Shown here piece by piece: positions 52,309 to 61,019 of a stretch of DNA of 64,000 nucleotides. The position numbers were made by a program, and so were the translations under genes. The notes beneath the pieces were generated by a model. That model saw only the letters and a list, made by a program, of their open reading frames with translations, made no database searches and was not told where the DNA came from. How positions within the stretch are numbered: position 1 is the stretch's first letter; every line of letters starts with the position of its first letter. Source of the DNA: Cytophagales bacterium (GTDB taxonomy: Bacteria; Bacteroidota; Bacteroidia; Cytophagales; CCMP332); assembly GCA_028279065.1 (NCBI GenBank), contig JANQSY010000049.1, positions 1 through 64,000 of the forward strand, read 5' to 3'.

Positions 52309-52964
52309 AATTCCCGTGGTCCAAAAACCATTGTTCCTATTCTTATCATATTGCTTCCTGCCTCTATTGCGATCTTATAATCTCCGCTCATTCCCATGGA
52401 GAGTGTTTTCATGTGGATCGAAGATTCAAAATCGATCCTAGACAATTTTACAAATTCCTTCTTCAAGGCCAAGAATTCCTCCCTGACCTTCTCCGCATCT
52501 TTGGTATTAGTGGCCATCCCCATAAGGCCCTGTACCTCGATATTCCTGAATCCCTGATTATCCAGTTCCTGGAAAAAATCCGCAAGCTTGCTCAAAGGAA
52601 CTCCAAATTTCGATTCTTCATCGGCAATATGGGCCTGGATCAAGATGCCGATCTTTCTGTTGTTTTTCTCAGCCTGTTTATCGATCTCCCTTGCCAGCCT
52701 TATGCTATCTACAGAATGAATCAGATGCACAAAAGAAGCAAGGTACTTTACTTTATTCCTTTGAAGATGGCCGACGAAATGCCATCGTATATCAGTTGGA
52801 AGCTTCTCAGATTTCCAGCTTAGTTCCTGCACCTTATTTTCCCCAAAGTCCTTGTGACCCTGTTCATAGACCTCTATGATCTTTTCAGTAGGCTTGGTCT
52901 TTGAAATTGCTACGAGGGTTATCTCATTCCCCAATTCGGATAACAAGTCCTGATACGCTTTCAA
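52305..52964 (-). CDS. YggS-family pyridoxal phosphate homeostasis protein
   Basis: The 219-residue protein is a single-domain PLP-binding barrel of the YggS/PROSC family: the PLP lysine in VAISKTKPTE, FGENKVQEL, WHFVGHLQRNKVKYL, HSVDSIRLA and LSMGMSGDYKIAIEAGSNMI. It buffers PLP and affects amino-acid and vitamin B6 balance rather than acting as an enzyme. It overlaps both neighbours by 4 bases. Confidence 0.95.
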   Translation of the reverse strand: MKAYQDLLSELGNEITLVAISKTKPTEKIIEVYEQGHKDFGENKVQELSWKSEKLPTDIRWHFVGHLQRNKVKYLASFVHLIHSVDSIRLAREIDKQAEKNNRKIGILIQAHIADEESKFGVPLSKLADFFQELDNQGFRNIEVQGLMGMATNTKDAEKVREEFLALKKEFVKLSRIDFESSIHMKTLSMGMSGDYKIAIEAGSNMIRIGTMVFGPREL

Positions 52965-53947
52965 TTTTTTCCTGAATTTATCATTTCGATCAAAGCAGAA
53001 TATGTGGTAGGAAGATCCTTCTCTCCGTTGGAAGATTTTTTGATCTTTTTCGCAGTCGACGAGGCATCCCCCTTATTGCCGGATAAATATTCAACTCCTG
53101 CCCTGGTGTCCAATTTATCCAATGAGGATCCGGATCGCAGAGATGCATTTATAAGCTGGTGGCTCAAATAGAAATCCGGCTGATTTTTCATGACATAAAA
53201 GGAAAGAAAGTGTTGTTGGGTTTCGTTAAGAAGCTCTTTTCCAAAGCATTTCCAACCATATTCCGGGACCTTTTCATGCCTTCTGGAATAAATGAGGAAA
53301 ACCAAAGTAGCGATAAGAGACTCATCCTCTCCCAGCTCCAGTATCAATTCTTGAAATCCTTTTTCATCATCCTTCATTGCAAGAGCATAAGCCTGAATGC
53401 AGTGCTTCTCAGGCCAGATCTTTTCAACGGTATAAGTATCATCAAAGTACTTCTGTTTCAAATCAAGGTAGCTTAGCACCTCGCTGCCCATATGCCGGCT
53501 TGAGCTGAATTCTTTCAACGAAACCAGAAATCCAGAAGGAGGTTGATACCCATTCACCCGCTTGATAAGCTGCCCATCCGGAGAGAAAAACAGAATGGTG
53601 GGGAACCCGGTTACCTTGTAGTCCGACGAAAGCCCGACTCCATCACCCTTTTCTCCATCGATACTGAAAAAAAGGATCTCGTTATCCTCAAAGTAATCCA
53701 CTACCCTGGCATCCTTCATGGTTCTTGATTCAAATTTTCGACAGTACCCACACCAATCTGCCATGATCTCAACAACGAAGGGCGAATCCTTCTTTCTAGC
53801 TTCTTCCCGAAGACCTGAAAGACTTCCCTCAAAGTAAAAATCCTGTTGACCCAAAGCTGGAGAATCCAGGAGTAGCAGAGGAATTATCAACCCAGCCAAC
53901 AGACGGCTAAAAGGGGATGAAAATGAGGAATTTATCTTTGGGGGCAT
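52961..53947 (-). CDS. Exported thioredoxin-family protein
   Basis: From Met at 53947 the 328-residue product has a hydrophobic signal (LAGLIIPLLLLDSPALGQ), a thioredoxin domain with active site WCGYC in FVVEIMADWCGYCRKFESR and the cis-Pro in VTGFPTILFF, and about 180 residues of helical C-terminal sequence without known domain. It should act in periplasmic disulfide exchange. The longer frame from 54013 runs into the rpsF promoter and start. It heads the run YggS/DUF423/DUF4296. Confidence 0.87.
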   Translation of the reverse strand: MPPKINSSFSSPFSRLLAGLIIPLLLLDSPALGQQDFYFEGSLSGLREEARKKDSPFVVEIMADWCGYCRKFESRTMKDARVVDYFEDNEILFFSIDGEKGDGVGLSSDYKVTGFPTILFFSPDGQLIKRVNGYQPPSGFLVSLKEFSSSRHMGSEVLSYLDLKQKYFDDTYTVEKIWPEKHCIQAYALAMKDDEKGFQELILELGEDESLIATLVFLIYSRRHEKVPEYGWKCFGKELLNETQQHFLSFYVMKNQPDFYLSHQLINASLRSGSSLDKLDTRAGVEYLSGNKGDASSTAKKIKKSSNGEKDLPTTYSALIEMINSGKN

Positions 53948-53978
53948 TTGGGTTTTCTTAGCAATATCTATAGTTTTG
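53947..53978 (+). promoter_or_regulatory. Promoter of the rpsF-rpsR-rplI operon
   Basis: TTTG at 53947-53950 (-33) and TAGTTTTG at 53971-53978 (-7) are 20 bases apart, the standard Bacteroidota spacing. Transcription should start near 53985, 21 bases before the rpsF ATG. This rules out the upstream in-frame ATG at 53976. Confidence 0.85.
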
Positions 53979-54005
53979 CGCTTCCAAAAATTTGAGTGCT
54001 TTAGA

Positions 54006-54371
54006 ATGGCCAAAAATCAGTTCGAAACAATATTTATTCTGACCCCGGTTCTTAGCGACCAGCAGATGAAGGAATCTGTGGATCGATATAGGGACTTTAT
54101 TAAATCCAACGGGGCAAAGTTAATCCATGAGGAGAATTGGGGATTAAGAAAGCTTGCTTATCCTATTCTCCAAAAATCAACCGGGTTTTATCAGCTTTTT
54201 CAGTTTGAGGCTGAGGGAATTGCAGTTGAAAAGCTCGAGACAGAGTACAACAGGGACGAAGCCGTATTGAGATTCCTTACTGTTAAGCTTGACAAGCATG
54301 GGATCGAGTACAACCAGAAAAGAAGGAAAAAACAAGGCAAAGCAGAAACCAAAACCGAGGAGGAGGTATGA
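54006..54371 (+). CDS. rpsF: Ribosomal protein bS6
   Basis: From Met at 54006 the 121-residue protein shows the S6 pattern: [36 protein letters not shown] and [13 protein letters not shown]. It binds S18 in the 30S platform. The charged C-terminal tail ([17 protein letters not shown]) is typical. It overlaps rpsR by 4 bases. Confidence 0.98.
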   Translation: MAKNQFETIFILTPVLSDQQMKESVDRYRDFIKSNGAKLIHEENWGLRKLAYPILQKSTGFYQLFQFEAEGIAVEKLETEYNRDEAVLRFLTVKLDKHGIEYNQKRRKKQGKAETKTEEEV

Positions 54372-54622
54372 CACTAGTAAACGAACCGATCAACCAGGAA
54401 AGAAGAAGGAAAAAGTTCTGCTGGTTCAAGAAGAACAACATCAAGTACATCGATTATAAGGACCCAAACTTCCTTCTGAAATTTGTAAATGAGAATGGCA
54501 AGATCCTCCCAAGAAGGATCACGGGAACCAGTTTGAAGTATCAAAGGAAGCTGGCCACTGCCATTAAAAGATCAAGGCAGCTTGCTTTGATGCCTTATGA
54601 TGGAGACCAGTTAAACAGCTAA
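54368..54622 (+). CDS. rpsR: Ribosomal protein bS18
   Basis: The 84-residue protein has the S18 signature: [40 protein letters not shown] and [13 protein letters not shown] Cys after the first basic cluster ([11 protein letters not shown]) is typical of some S18 forms. It is the middle gene of the operon, 4 bases before rplI. Confidence 0.98.
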   Translation: MTLVNEPINQERRRKKFCWFKKNNIKYIDYKDPNFLLKFVNENGKILPRRITGTSLKYQRKLATAIKRSRQLALMPYDGDQLNS

Positions 54623-54626
54623 AGAG

Positions 54627-55079
54627 ATGGAGGTTATTCTAAAAGACGACATTCAGGGCCTTGGCTATAAAAATGACGTTGTAAATGTCAAGCCGGGTTA
54701 TGGCAGGAACTACCTGATCCCAAAAGGGCTTGCCCTTCTTGCAAATGAAGGCAATGTAAAAGTTCATGAAGAGAACCTCAGGCAAAAAGCAAAGAAGCTT
54801 GAAGAGGAAAAGAATGAGGCTCAAAAACTCGCAGACAGCATTGGAGAGCTGACCCTTGAACTCAAAGCCAAGGTTGGAGAGAAAGGAAAAATCTTTGGTG
54901 CAATTACAACACTTCAGGTTGCTGATGCACTAAAGGAAAAGGGATTCAAGATCGAAAGAAAACGGATCTCATTTGATGGGGATATCAAGGTTATCGGTGA
55001 ATACATGGCCAACCTTGACCTCCACAAGGAAGTAAAGCAACAGATCAAGCTTCAGGTAATACCTGAGGAAGATAAATAA
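54627..55079 (+). CDS. rplI: Ribosomal protein bL9
   Basis: The 150-residue protein has both L9 domains: the N-terminal EVILKDDIQGLGYKNDVVNV with GYGRNYLIPKGLA, a long connecting helix, and the C-terminal domain with GKIFGAITTLQVADAL. Full length for the family. It ends the rpsF-rpsR-rplI operon, followed by an intrinsic terminator. Confidence 0.98.
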   Translation: MEVILKDDIQGLGYKNDVVNVKPGYGRNYLIPKGLALLANEGNVKVHEENLRQKAKKLEEEKNEAQKLADSIGELTLELKAKVGEKGKIFGAITTLQVADALKEKGFKIERKRISFDGDIKVIGEYMANLDLHKEVKQQIKLQVIPEEDK

Positions 55080-55100
55080 GGTATTAATACTTTTATTTTG

Positions 55101-55139
55101 CCCTACTCTTTGATCCAATTCAAGGGGTAGGGTTTTTTT
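55101..55139 (+). terminator. Intrinsic terminator of the ribosomal operon, abutting the next ATG
   Basis: CCCTAC-T-CTTTGA pairs with TCAAGG-G-GTAGGG (6+6 bp with T-G in between), then seven T residues at 55133-55139. The start codon of the next gene is the very next base. Either the next gene relies on read-through or its own promoter lies upstream of the hairpin. Confidence 0.92.
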
Positions 55140-56114
55140 ATGAAACTTCATACCAAGGTCATTCCCCCATCCTCTTCGTTTTCATTGGACCACTCCATGG
55201 TTATCCTATCCCTGGGATCCTGCTTTGCAACTGAGATAGGATCAAAGCTTGGACAAAATGGGTTTGAAGTAATAAATAACCCTTTCGGCACCATTTATAA
55301 CCCCCGGATCTTTGAATTGATCTTCTCAAGCATAGCCGGTAACAAACCGGAACTGGAAGACTCCATTATTCAGAGGGAAGGAAAATTCCAAAGCCTTTTT
55401 TTCCATTCGGATTTCAGATCAAACAGCCCTCAGGAATTGATCGTATTGGCTGCTGATATAATAAATAACTTAAGAGAGAAGCTCGAGAGCAGTTCTCTTG
55501 TGATATTGACTTTGGGAACATCAAAGACCTATTTTCATAGTGAAAAAAAACTGGAAGTGGGGAATTGCCATAAGATCCCATCAGGTGAATTCACTCATCG
55601 CATGCTTGAGGTCAGAGAATTGAAGGAATCCTTGACCAGGTCAGTAGATCATATCAGAAAAGTCAACGGACAGACCAAAATATTGCTTACGGTCAGTCCC
55701 GTAAGGCATACAGCAGATGGCTTGATACAAAACCAACGTTCGAAGGCAAGGTTGATCCTCGCAGCCGAAGAAGTAAGCGAAACAATTGATCAAGTAGAGT
55801 ATTTCCCGGCATATGAGATGCTGATTGATGAGTTCAGGGATTACAGGTATTATTCCGAAGATCTGGTTCACCCAAACACTACGGCTGTAGAACTCATTTG
55901 GGAAACCTTCCAGAATTCCTTGATTAAGGAAGATTCCAAAAAATTAGGAGCCAGGATCCTTAGAATTAAGAAATCCTTAGCACACAGGCCTTTCAACCCT
56001 GATTCTTCAGAGCATCGCAAATTTTTGCAAGACGCCCTCGAAAAAGCATTGCACAAGGATCTCCAACCCTATTTGGAAAGGGAAATTGAAGAATTAAGAT
56101 CGCGAATAAATTAA
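55140..56114 (+). CDS. GSCFA-domain protein
   Basis: The 324-residue protein has the motif that names the family near its N-terminus (VILSLGSCFATEIGSKL) and continues with NNPFGTIYNPRIFE, LVILTLGTSKTYF, LTVSPVRHTADG and YFPAYEMLIDEFRDYRYYSE, DLVHPN. The GSCFA/SGNH-like layout with a C-terminal D..HPN block suggests an esterase-like hydrolase, but the activity is unknown. Its start follows directly on the rplI terminator. Confidence 0.9.
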   Translation: MKLHTKVIPPSSSFSLDHSMVILSLGSCFATEIGSKLGQNGFEVINNPFGTIYNPRIFELIFSSIAGNKPELEDSIIQREGKFQSLFFHSDFRSNSPQELIVLAADIINNLREKLESSSLVILTLGTSKTYFHSEKKLEVGNCHKIPSGEFTHRMLEVRELKESLTRSVDHIRKVNGQTKILLTVSPVRHTADGLIQNQRSKARLILAAEEVSETIDQVEYFPAYEMLIDEFRDYRYYSEDLVHPNTTAVELIWETFQNSLIKEDSKKLGARILRIKKSLAHRPFNPDSSEHRKFLQDALEKALHKDLQPYLEREIEELRSRIN

Positions 56115-56126
56115 GATCCGAAAATT

Positions 56127-56429
56127 TTATTCCTCTTTCTTGAGGTATTTTCCGAATAAAGCCTTGGTAAGCTCAATACCAACGTTCAGTGGTTTTGACT
56201 CCTCCAAGCTTTCGGTTTCCTCCTTGTCTGATACCAGGTAGAGCAGACCTTTTTCAGCCTCTTTAATTTTCGAATCATCTTCATTCTTGACTTCTTTTTT
56301 TCCGGAACCCTGAATCACTTCAGGGGCAGATGGTCCATCAAAGCCAAACACCCCTCCAATAGTAGCGCCGGCTCCAACAACCAAGAAGAAAAAGAGAAAG
56401 GCAAAAATGCTTGTTGATGATCTTTTCAT
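56127..56429 (-). CDS. Small secreted or anchored protein of unknown function
   Basis: The 100-residue product has one N-terminal hydrophobic segment (IFAFLFFFLVVGAGATIGGV) and then an acidic and basic charged sequence. It may be a single-pass membrane or secreted protein. Convergent with the GSCFA gene, 12 bases apart. No family recognised. Confidence 0.6.
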   Translation of the reverse strand: MKRSSTSIFAFLFFFLVVGAGATIGGVFGFDGPSAPEVIQGSGKKEVKNEDDSKIKEAEKGLLYLVSDKEETESLEESKPLNVGIELTKALFGKYLKKEE

Positions 56430-56591
56430 AGTTTAATTGACCTCTCGGAGCAAATTTTCACCAAATCCGTACCAAACAAGGTAATCACCTGATATACAAA
56501 TATTTACAACGAAATACTCCAAATACCAAGCTAAAAAACTGTCCGTTTATAAACATATCTGTACGATTATAATTCCTGAAAATTCCCATTT

Positions 56592-58196
56592 ATGCCTTTT
56601 ATTCGAGATATGCATTCCCTAAAACTCTCAATTCTGCTTTTGTTGCTTGCCACCCTGTCCACCTTGGCCCAAGTACGTGAAGGTGGTGCACTCCGATTGA
56701 TCGAAAGTCTGAACACCCAGAAAGACGACCTCTGGCCATGTTTTTCAGGGAACGGAAAAGAGATCTATTTTTCAAGGAAAAGCAAAAGCAGGGATTCGGA
56801 TCAAGGATCAATGGTCGACATCTATGTCACAAAAAACATCTCAAAAGGAAAATGGTTTGAACCTAAGCTCATCGAAAAACTATCCGGGGGGTCTGAGACG
56901 GCAATAGGACATATATCGGTAGATGGCTCCAGATTTTATGTCCAGGGGAGTTTTATCAATCCAAAGTCAAAAAAACTTGAAAGGGGGATTTTTTTATTTG
57001 CCAAAACAGGTGAAGCCTGGCATCTTATTGAAAAGCTACAAATCCCCTACTTCGTTAATAAGTCCCTTGATCAATCGTTTTGCATGAACAAGGATGAAAA
57101 TGTTTTGATCATCAGTATGCAACATTATTCAACAAGGGGAGTGGAGGATCTTTATTTTTCGAAAAAAGGACCGGCTGGTAAATGGAGTGAACTAACCAGC
57201 CTGGGAAAACAGGTTAATACAGAGTTTGAAGATTTTTCGCCATGGTTGGACCAGGATGGCCGGACCCTGTACTTCTCCAGCAATGGATTCGATACTCATG
57301 GGTCAAAGGACATTTTTGTGACCTATCGATTGGATGAAACCTGGAAGAACTGGACACCGCCACTGAACCTTGGCAAAAGGATCAATTCGGAAGGCATGGA
57401 ACTGGCATTCCGCAGGTCCCCGGTCGAGAAGGATCTTTTTCTGTTGGTCGCAGCCCAATCAAGTGATGGCCATTCGGATCTCTATCAGTATTTTTTTCCG
57501 GACACCCTCCTACCCAATCCAAAGAAGATCTTTGGGATCAATGAAGCAATTCCCCAAAGGGACAGTCTGGCTCCCATTCAATTCTCTGACCAAAACAGGA
57601 TAAAGGTCGTTGCAATGAATAGGGACAGAAATCATGCTATTCCCTTTTCAGCCACTTTGTTTACTCCGGGAGAATTGTTTCTTGATTCGATCTTCATCAT
57701 GCCAGGAGATACAGGGGAATTCAATGTTTTTCAGGATACCGTTTTCTTGAAGGTGGCTTCTCCTGAACATCTTTCTTATGAAAAAAGGATCGTATTCCAA
57801 AACTCTACTGTGGCAATTACCAGCTATGAAACCATTTACCTTGACAGCCTCGAAAGCGGAAAACCGATAAAACTTGAAAACGTCCTTTTTACCAAAGGTA
57901 CCCCTGAACTACTGCCAAGTTCATATCTTCAGTTAGATAGGGTCCTGGAATTCATGGAGGACCACCTTGATAGGAGGATACAGCTTATTGGGCATACAGA
58001 TATTGCCGGAAATGCAGAACTAAACCAAAAACTCTCGGAGGACAGAGCGAAAGCCATTAGATCTTACCTTGTCAACCGAGGAATTAAGGGAAACAGGATC
58101 CAAACCAAAGGCCTGGGAGGAGATCAACCACTTTCAAAAAAAAGGGATGAGAAATCAAAAATGAAAAACCGAAGGGTCGAGTTCGTGATACTTTAG
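56592..58196 (+). CDS. PD40 beta-propeller/OmpA-domain protein
   Basis: The 534-residue product has a signal peptide (to TLAQ), PD40/WD40-like repeats (LWPCFSGNGKEIYFSRK, FSPWLDQDGRTLYFSSNG) and a C-terminal OmpA domain (FTKGTPELLPSSYLQLD, IQLIGHTDIAGNAELNQKLS, RGIKGNRIQTKGLGG). It lacks the TPR and regulatory domains of the related protein at 61000. It should bind peptidoglycan near the outer membrane. Two ATG codons (56592, 56610) are possible starts. Confidence 0.88.
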   Translation: MPFIRDMHSLKLSILLLLLATLSTLAQVREGGALRLIESLNTQKDDLWPCFSGNGKEIYFSRKSKSRDSDQGSMVDIYVTKNISKGKWFEPKLIEKLSGGSETAIGHISVDGSRFYVQGSFINPKSKKLERGIFLFAKTGEAWHLIEKLQIPYFVNKSLDQSFCMNKDENVLIISMQHYSTRGVEDLYFSKKGPAGKWSELTSLGKQVNTEFEDFSPWLDQDGRTLYFSSNGFDTHGSKDIFVTYRLDETWKNWTPPLNLGKRINSEGMELAFRRSPVEKDLFLLVAAQSSDGHSDLYQYFFPDTLLPNPKKIFGINEAIPQRDSLAPIQFSDQNRIKVVAMNRDRNHAIPFSATLFTPGELFLDSIFIMPGDTGEFNVFQDTVFLKVASPEHLSYEKRIVFQNSTVAITSYETIYLDSLESGKPIKLENVLFTKGTPELLPSSYLQLDRVLEFMEDHLDRRIQLIGHTDIAGNAELNQKLSEDRAKAIRSYLVNRGIKGNRIQTKGLGGDQPLSKKRDEKSKMKNRRVEFVIL

Positions 58197-58260
58197 GCAA
58201 AGAAAATTTGTAAATTTTTAAATTTTCCTTACATTAAATCAAGAATTTAGCCTGAAAGGT

Positions 58261-58268
58261 TATTTTTG
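58261..58268 (+). promoter_or_regulatory. -7 promoter box of the YfiR-like gene
   Basis: TATTTTTG matches TAnnTTTG and predicts a start near 58275, 30 bases before the ATG at 58305. No clear -33 element. Confidence 0.5.
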
Positions 58269-58304
58269 TTTTCTTAATAGCACTTTACCAAGAACCAATA
58301 AAGG

Positions 58305-58823
58305 ATGAAAAGGTTAGTCATTTTCTCCTGCTTTTTGCTGTTAACAGCCCCCACATTTTCACAATGGGAAGAGCAGGACATCAAGTTTCTTCTACTAAAA
58401 AAATTCGTCACTCAAATTGAATGGCCCTCGAATTTCAACAAAAAGGAATTCAAGCTCGGGGTGTATGGGGGGATGGAATTGTATAAGCAGATCTCCCAAT
58501 TGGACATCAGGCCGTATCATGCAGGAACCAACACAGTTTCTTATTATTTCCTTAGTTCAATTGAGAATCTGCTACCCTGCAATATCATCTACATCCCATA
58601 TGATTACACCGATGAGATCCCCATCATCAAGTCGGCGCTCGAGGGAGAACCTATTTTGATCATCTCTGAACGTTCCGATGCATTAAGCAAAGGATCCATG
58701 ATCAATTTTATTCAGGCTGAGGACGGAAATGTAGCATATGAGATCAACGAGGAAGCCCTTGAAAACAGCGGGCTGTTTTTCTCATACAAGATACTGGAAG
58801 GAAGTACAATAATAAGCAAGTAA
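58305..58823 (+). CDS. YfiR/DUF4154-like periplasmic protein
   Basis: The 172-residue product has a signal peptide (residues 1-19) and the YfiR/DUF4154 pattern: LLLKKFVTQIEWPSNFNKKEF, KLGVYGGMELYKQI, ILIISERSDALSKGSMINFI and VAYEINEEALENSGLFFSYK. In proteobacteria YfiR represses a membrane diguanylate cyclase; here no such partner is adjacent, so only the fold can be assigned. A GTAAAGCC/GGCTTTAC hairpin (58820-58859) overlaps its stop codon. Confidence 0.8.
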   Translation: MKRLVIFSCFLLLTAPTFSQWEEQDIKFLLLKKFVTQIEWPSNFNKKEFKLGVYGGMELYKQISQLDIRPYHAGTNTVSYYFLSSIENLLPCNIIYIPYDYTDEIPIIKSALEGEPILIISERSDALSKGSMINFIQAEDGNVAYEINEEALENSGLFFSYKILEGSTIISK

Positions 58824-58877
58824 AGCCCCAAACCAGGGATAATGGGATTGAGGCTTTACAACTAAAAAGCTAGTGGT

Positions 58878-59927
58878 CTATGCAGCCAGATCAGAAAGGA
58901 TTTTCTCTATCCTTTTCTTCTGGTTTTCATCGGTTGCCATCTTTTTAGCCTTTTTATAATTTTTAATGGCTTCAGTTTTTTCTCCTTTTTTGGCGTAAGC
59001 CTCCCCAAGGCTGTCCCAAACGTTCCATGAGTCAGGATGCTGTTCCGTATTGTATTTGAATAACTTCAGGGCTACATCCAGGTCACCTTCGCCCATCATT
59101 ACGTAACCGAAATTGTTCACCTCATTTTCCTGGCCCATAGGCATGGCCTCAGCCAAAAGCTTACTAGCTTCTTCGTTTTTTCCTGTCTTTTTTAAGATCA
59201 GATATTTGGTGCTAAGGTTACTGAAATTCTTATTTCTACGGATGGATTCATCCACCCAGCCCATGGCCTTTTCAAATTCCACCCCTTGCCTTGCGCAATA
59301 CAAAGCCGCATTATTATAACCATCCCATAAGAACCCTGGTATTCCGGTCAGGTATTCATTTTCGATGTAATCCATCATTAGGTCGACCGTACTCATTTCT
59401 ATCGGAAAAGAAACCTTAGTATTGGCCCAGCGCATAACAATGTTGCAGGAATGATCAGTCAGTTCGCTAAAATCATACGCGAGCCACTCCTGGGTTTCAG
59501 TCATGGAACTTGGTCTTCCATTGACCCTTGCAACATCCTTAGACTCATCGTAGAAAAAACTTCCCCAAGAATTATGATTGGAGTTCAGTATAAGTGTCCA
59601 CTCAGCTTCAGTAGGAATAATGTGAAGGCCATACGTTCCAGCTGGAACCACTTCACCTCCAACTTTAACCGGATGGGAAAAAGAAACGGTTGTGTTCTCA
59701 TTTGCTCCGGCTCTCCATACCTGATCGTATGGGATCAAGTTTCCAAAGATCTCTCTGTCTTTCACCCCAGGTCTGGAATACTTGATCTCTATTTCAACCA
59801 AACCAACTTTCTGATAAGACGTTGCTGCCTGGCTGGCCCGAGGAAGTTGCATCGGCGGGGCCTGCGAAAACACTTGGCCCGTAAGGCCAATAGTGAAAAG
59901 GATAATTAGGTAAATTGCTTTTTTCAT
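58878..59927 (-). CDS. DUF2911 and TPR protein
   Basis: From Met at 59927 the 349-residue product has a signal peptide (to VFSQ), a DUF2911 domain (LPRASQAATSYQKVGLVEIE, IFGNLIPYDQVWRAGANENT, VVPAGTYGLHIIPTEAEWTL) and a C-terminal TPR array (WNVWDSLGEAYAKKGEKTEA). The combination is common in Bacteroidota; function unknown. The upstream in-frame Met at 60029 would precede the signal by 34 residues and is unlikely. Confidence 0.9.
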   Translation of the reverse strand: MKKAIYLIILFTIGLTGQVFSQAPPMQLPRASQAATSYQKVGLVEIEIKYSRPGVKDREIFGNLIPYDQVWRAGANENTTVSFSHPVKVGGEVVPAGTYGLHIIPTEAEWTLILNSNHNSWGSFFYDESKDVARVNGRPSSMTETQEWLAYDFSELTDHSCNIVMRWANTKVSFPIEMSTVDLMMDYIENEYLTGIPGFLWDGYNNAALYCARQGVEFEKAMGWVDESIRRNKNFSNLSTKYLILKKTGKNEEASKLLAEAMPMGQENEVNNFGYVMMGEGDLDVALKLFKYNTEQHPDSWNVWDSLGEAYAKKGEKTEAIKNYKKAKKMATDENQKKRIEKILSDLAA

Positions 59928-59939
59928 GGTCTGAATTAT

Positions 59940-59968
59940 TTGCACAAGGAACCACAATTTTTGTGCAA
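59940..59968. promoter_or_regulatory. 8-bp inverted repeat upstream of the DUF2911 gene
   Basis: TTGCACAA at 59940-59947 and TTGTGCAA at 59961-59968 are perfect inverted copies 13 bases apart, starting 13 bases upstream of the DUF2911 start codon. It may be a protein-binding site or a leader hairpin. Confidence 0.45.
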
Positions 59969-60041
59969 CATTACGCAACTGTTTGACAAACAAATATTTA
60001 TTCTTGTTCCATGCTGTATAAAAGTCCATTTATGAACAACA

Positions 60042-61019
60042 ATGGTTAATCTTGAACAACCTGATCAATTAGCTGATTATCAGGAGCTAAAACCACCGGC
60101 ATGGTTTTTTTCCCCTCACATTGAAACAATAATCCCCTCCCTGGTAAGAAAAACAGGCTACCTCAAACTTCACAGAGAGCGCCTGGAGATTCCCGATGGG
60201 GACTTCCTGGACCTTGACTGGCATTTGAACAGGGGAGACCAGCTCGTCATCCTCAGTCATGGACTTGAAGGAAGTTCCAGAAGACCGTATATGATAGGCA
60301 TGATGGACCAACTGGGAAAGGCTGGTTATGACTGTCTAGCGTGGAATTGCAGGTCATGTTCTGAGGAACTCAATCGCTTGCCAAGGCTATACCACCATGC
60401 AGATCATGAAGATCTTGGTTCAGTAATTGATCATGCTTTGGAAAAGGGATATAATAGGATAAACCTTGTCGGATTTTCGATGGGTGGAAATCTAAGTCTT
60501 CACTGGGTTCACGCAAATCTTACGAAAGCAAGGGAGGTAATTGACAAAGCAATCGTGATCTCGGCACCGGTTGATCTCAAAGCAAGTGCTCTCCACCTTA
60601 TGAAACGGGGAAATTTTTTGTATAAAAACCGTTTCCTAAAAAAATTGAAACAAAAGCTCCAGGAAAAACAAAAACAGTTTCCAAATGAATTCTCATTGAC
60701 CCCATTAAAGGAGATCGACAGTTTCTACAAATTGGATGAATATTATACGGCTCCTATTCATGGCTTTACCGGTGCCGAGGATTTTTATCATAAGGGATCT
60801 ACATATTATAAGTTAAAAGACATTAACGTTCCAACACTGTTACTTCAGGCAAGGAACGATCCCTTCTTTCCGGGATCCTGTTATCCTGATCCCAATGAAA
60901 TAAAAAATACCAATTTAACTTTCTTATATCCAAAGTTTGGTGGTCATGTGGGGTTCACCAAAAAACATAATAAGGAATATTATTCCGAGGAGATTGCTGT
61001 CAGATTTCTAGGATCGTGA
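60042..61019 (+). CDS. YheT-family alpha/beta hydrolase
   Basis: The 325-residue enzyme matches YheT: PPAWFFSPHIETIIPSLVRK, LDWHLNRGDQLVILSHGLEG, LAWNCRSCSEELNRLPRLYH and the nucleophile elbow LVGFSMGGNLSLHWV with Ser in GFSMGG. A late GGHVGF contains the catalytic His. Substrates are probably short-chain esters. Its stop overlaps the convergent OmpA gene by 20 bases. Confidence 0.92.
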   Translation: MVNLEQPDQLADYQELKPPAWFFSPHIETIIPSLVRKTGYLKLHRERLEIPDGDFLDLDWHLNRGDQLVILSHGLEGSSRRPYMIGMMDQLGKAGYDCLAWNCRSCSEELNRLPRLYHHADHEDLGSVIDHALEKGYNRINLVGFSMGGNLSLHWVHANLTKAREVIDKAIVISAPVDLKASALHLMKRGNFLYKNRFLKKLKQKLQEKQKQFPNEFSLTPLKEIDSFYKLDEYYTAPIHGFTGAEDFYHKGSTYYKLKDINVPTLLLQARNDPFFPGSCYPDPNEIKNTNLTFLYPKFGGHVGFTKKHNKEYYSEEIAVRFLGS

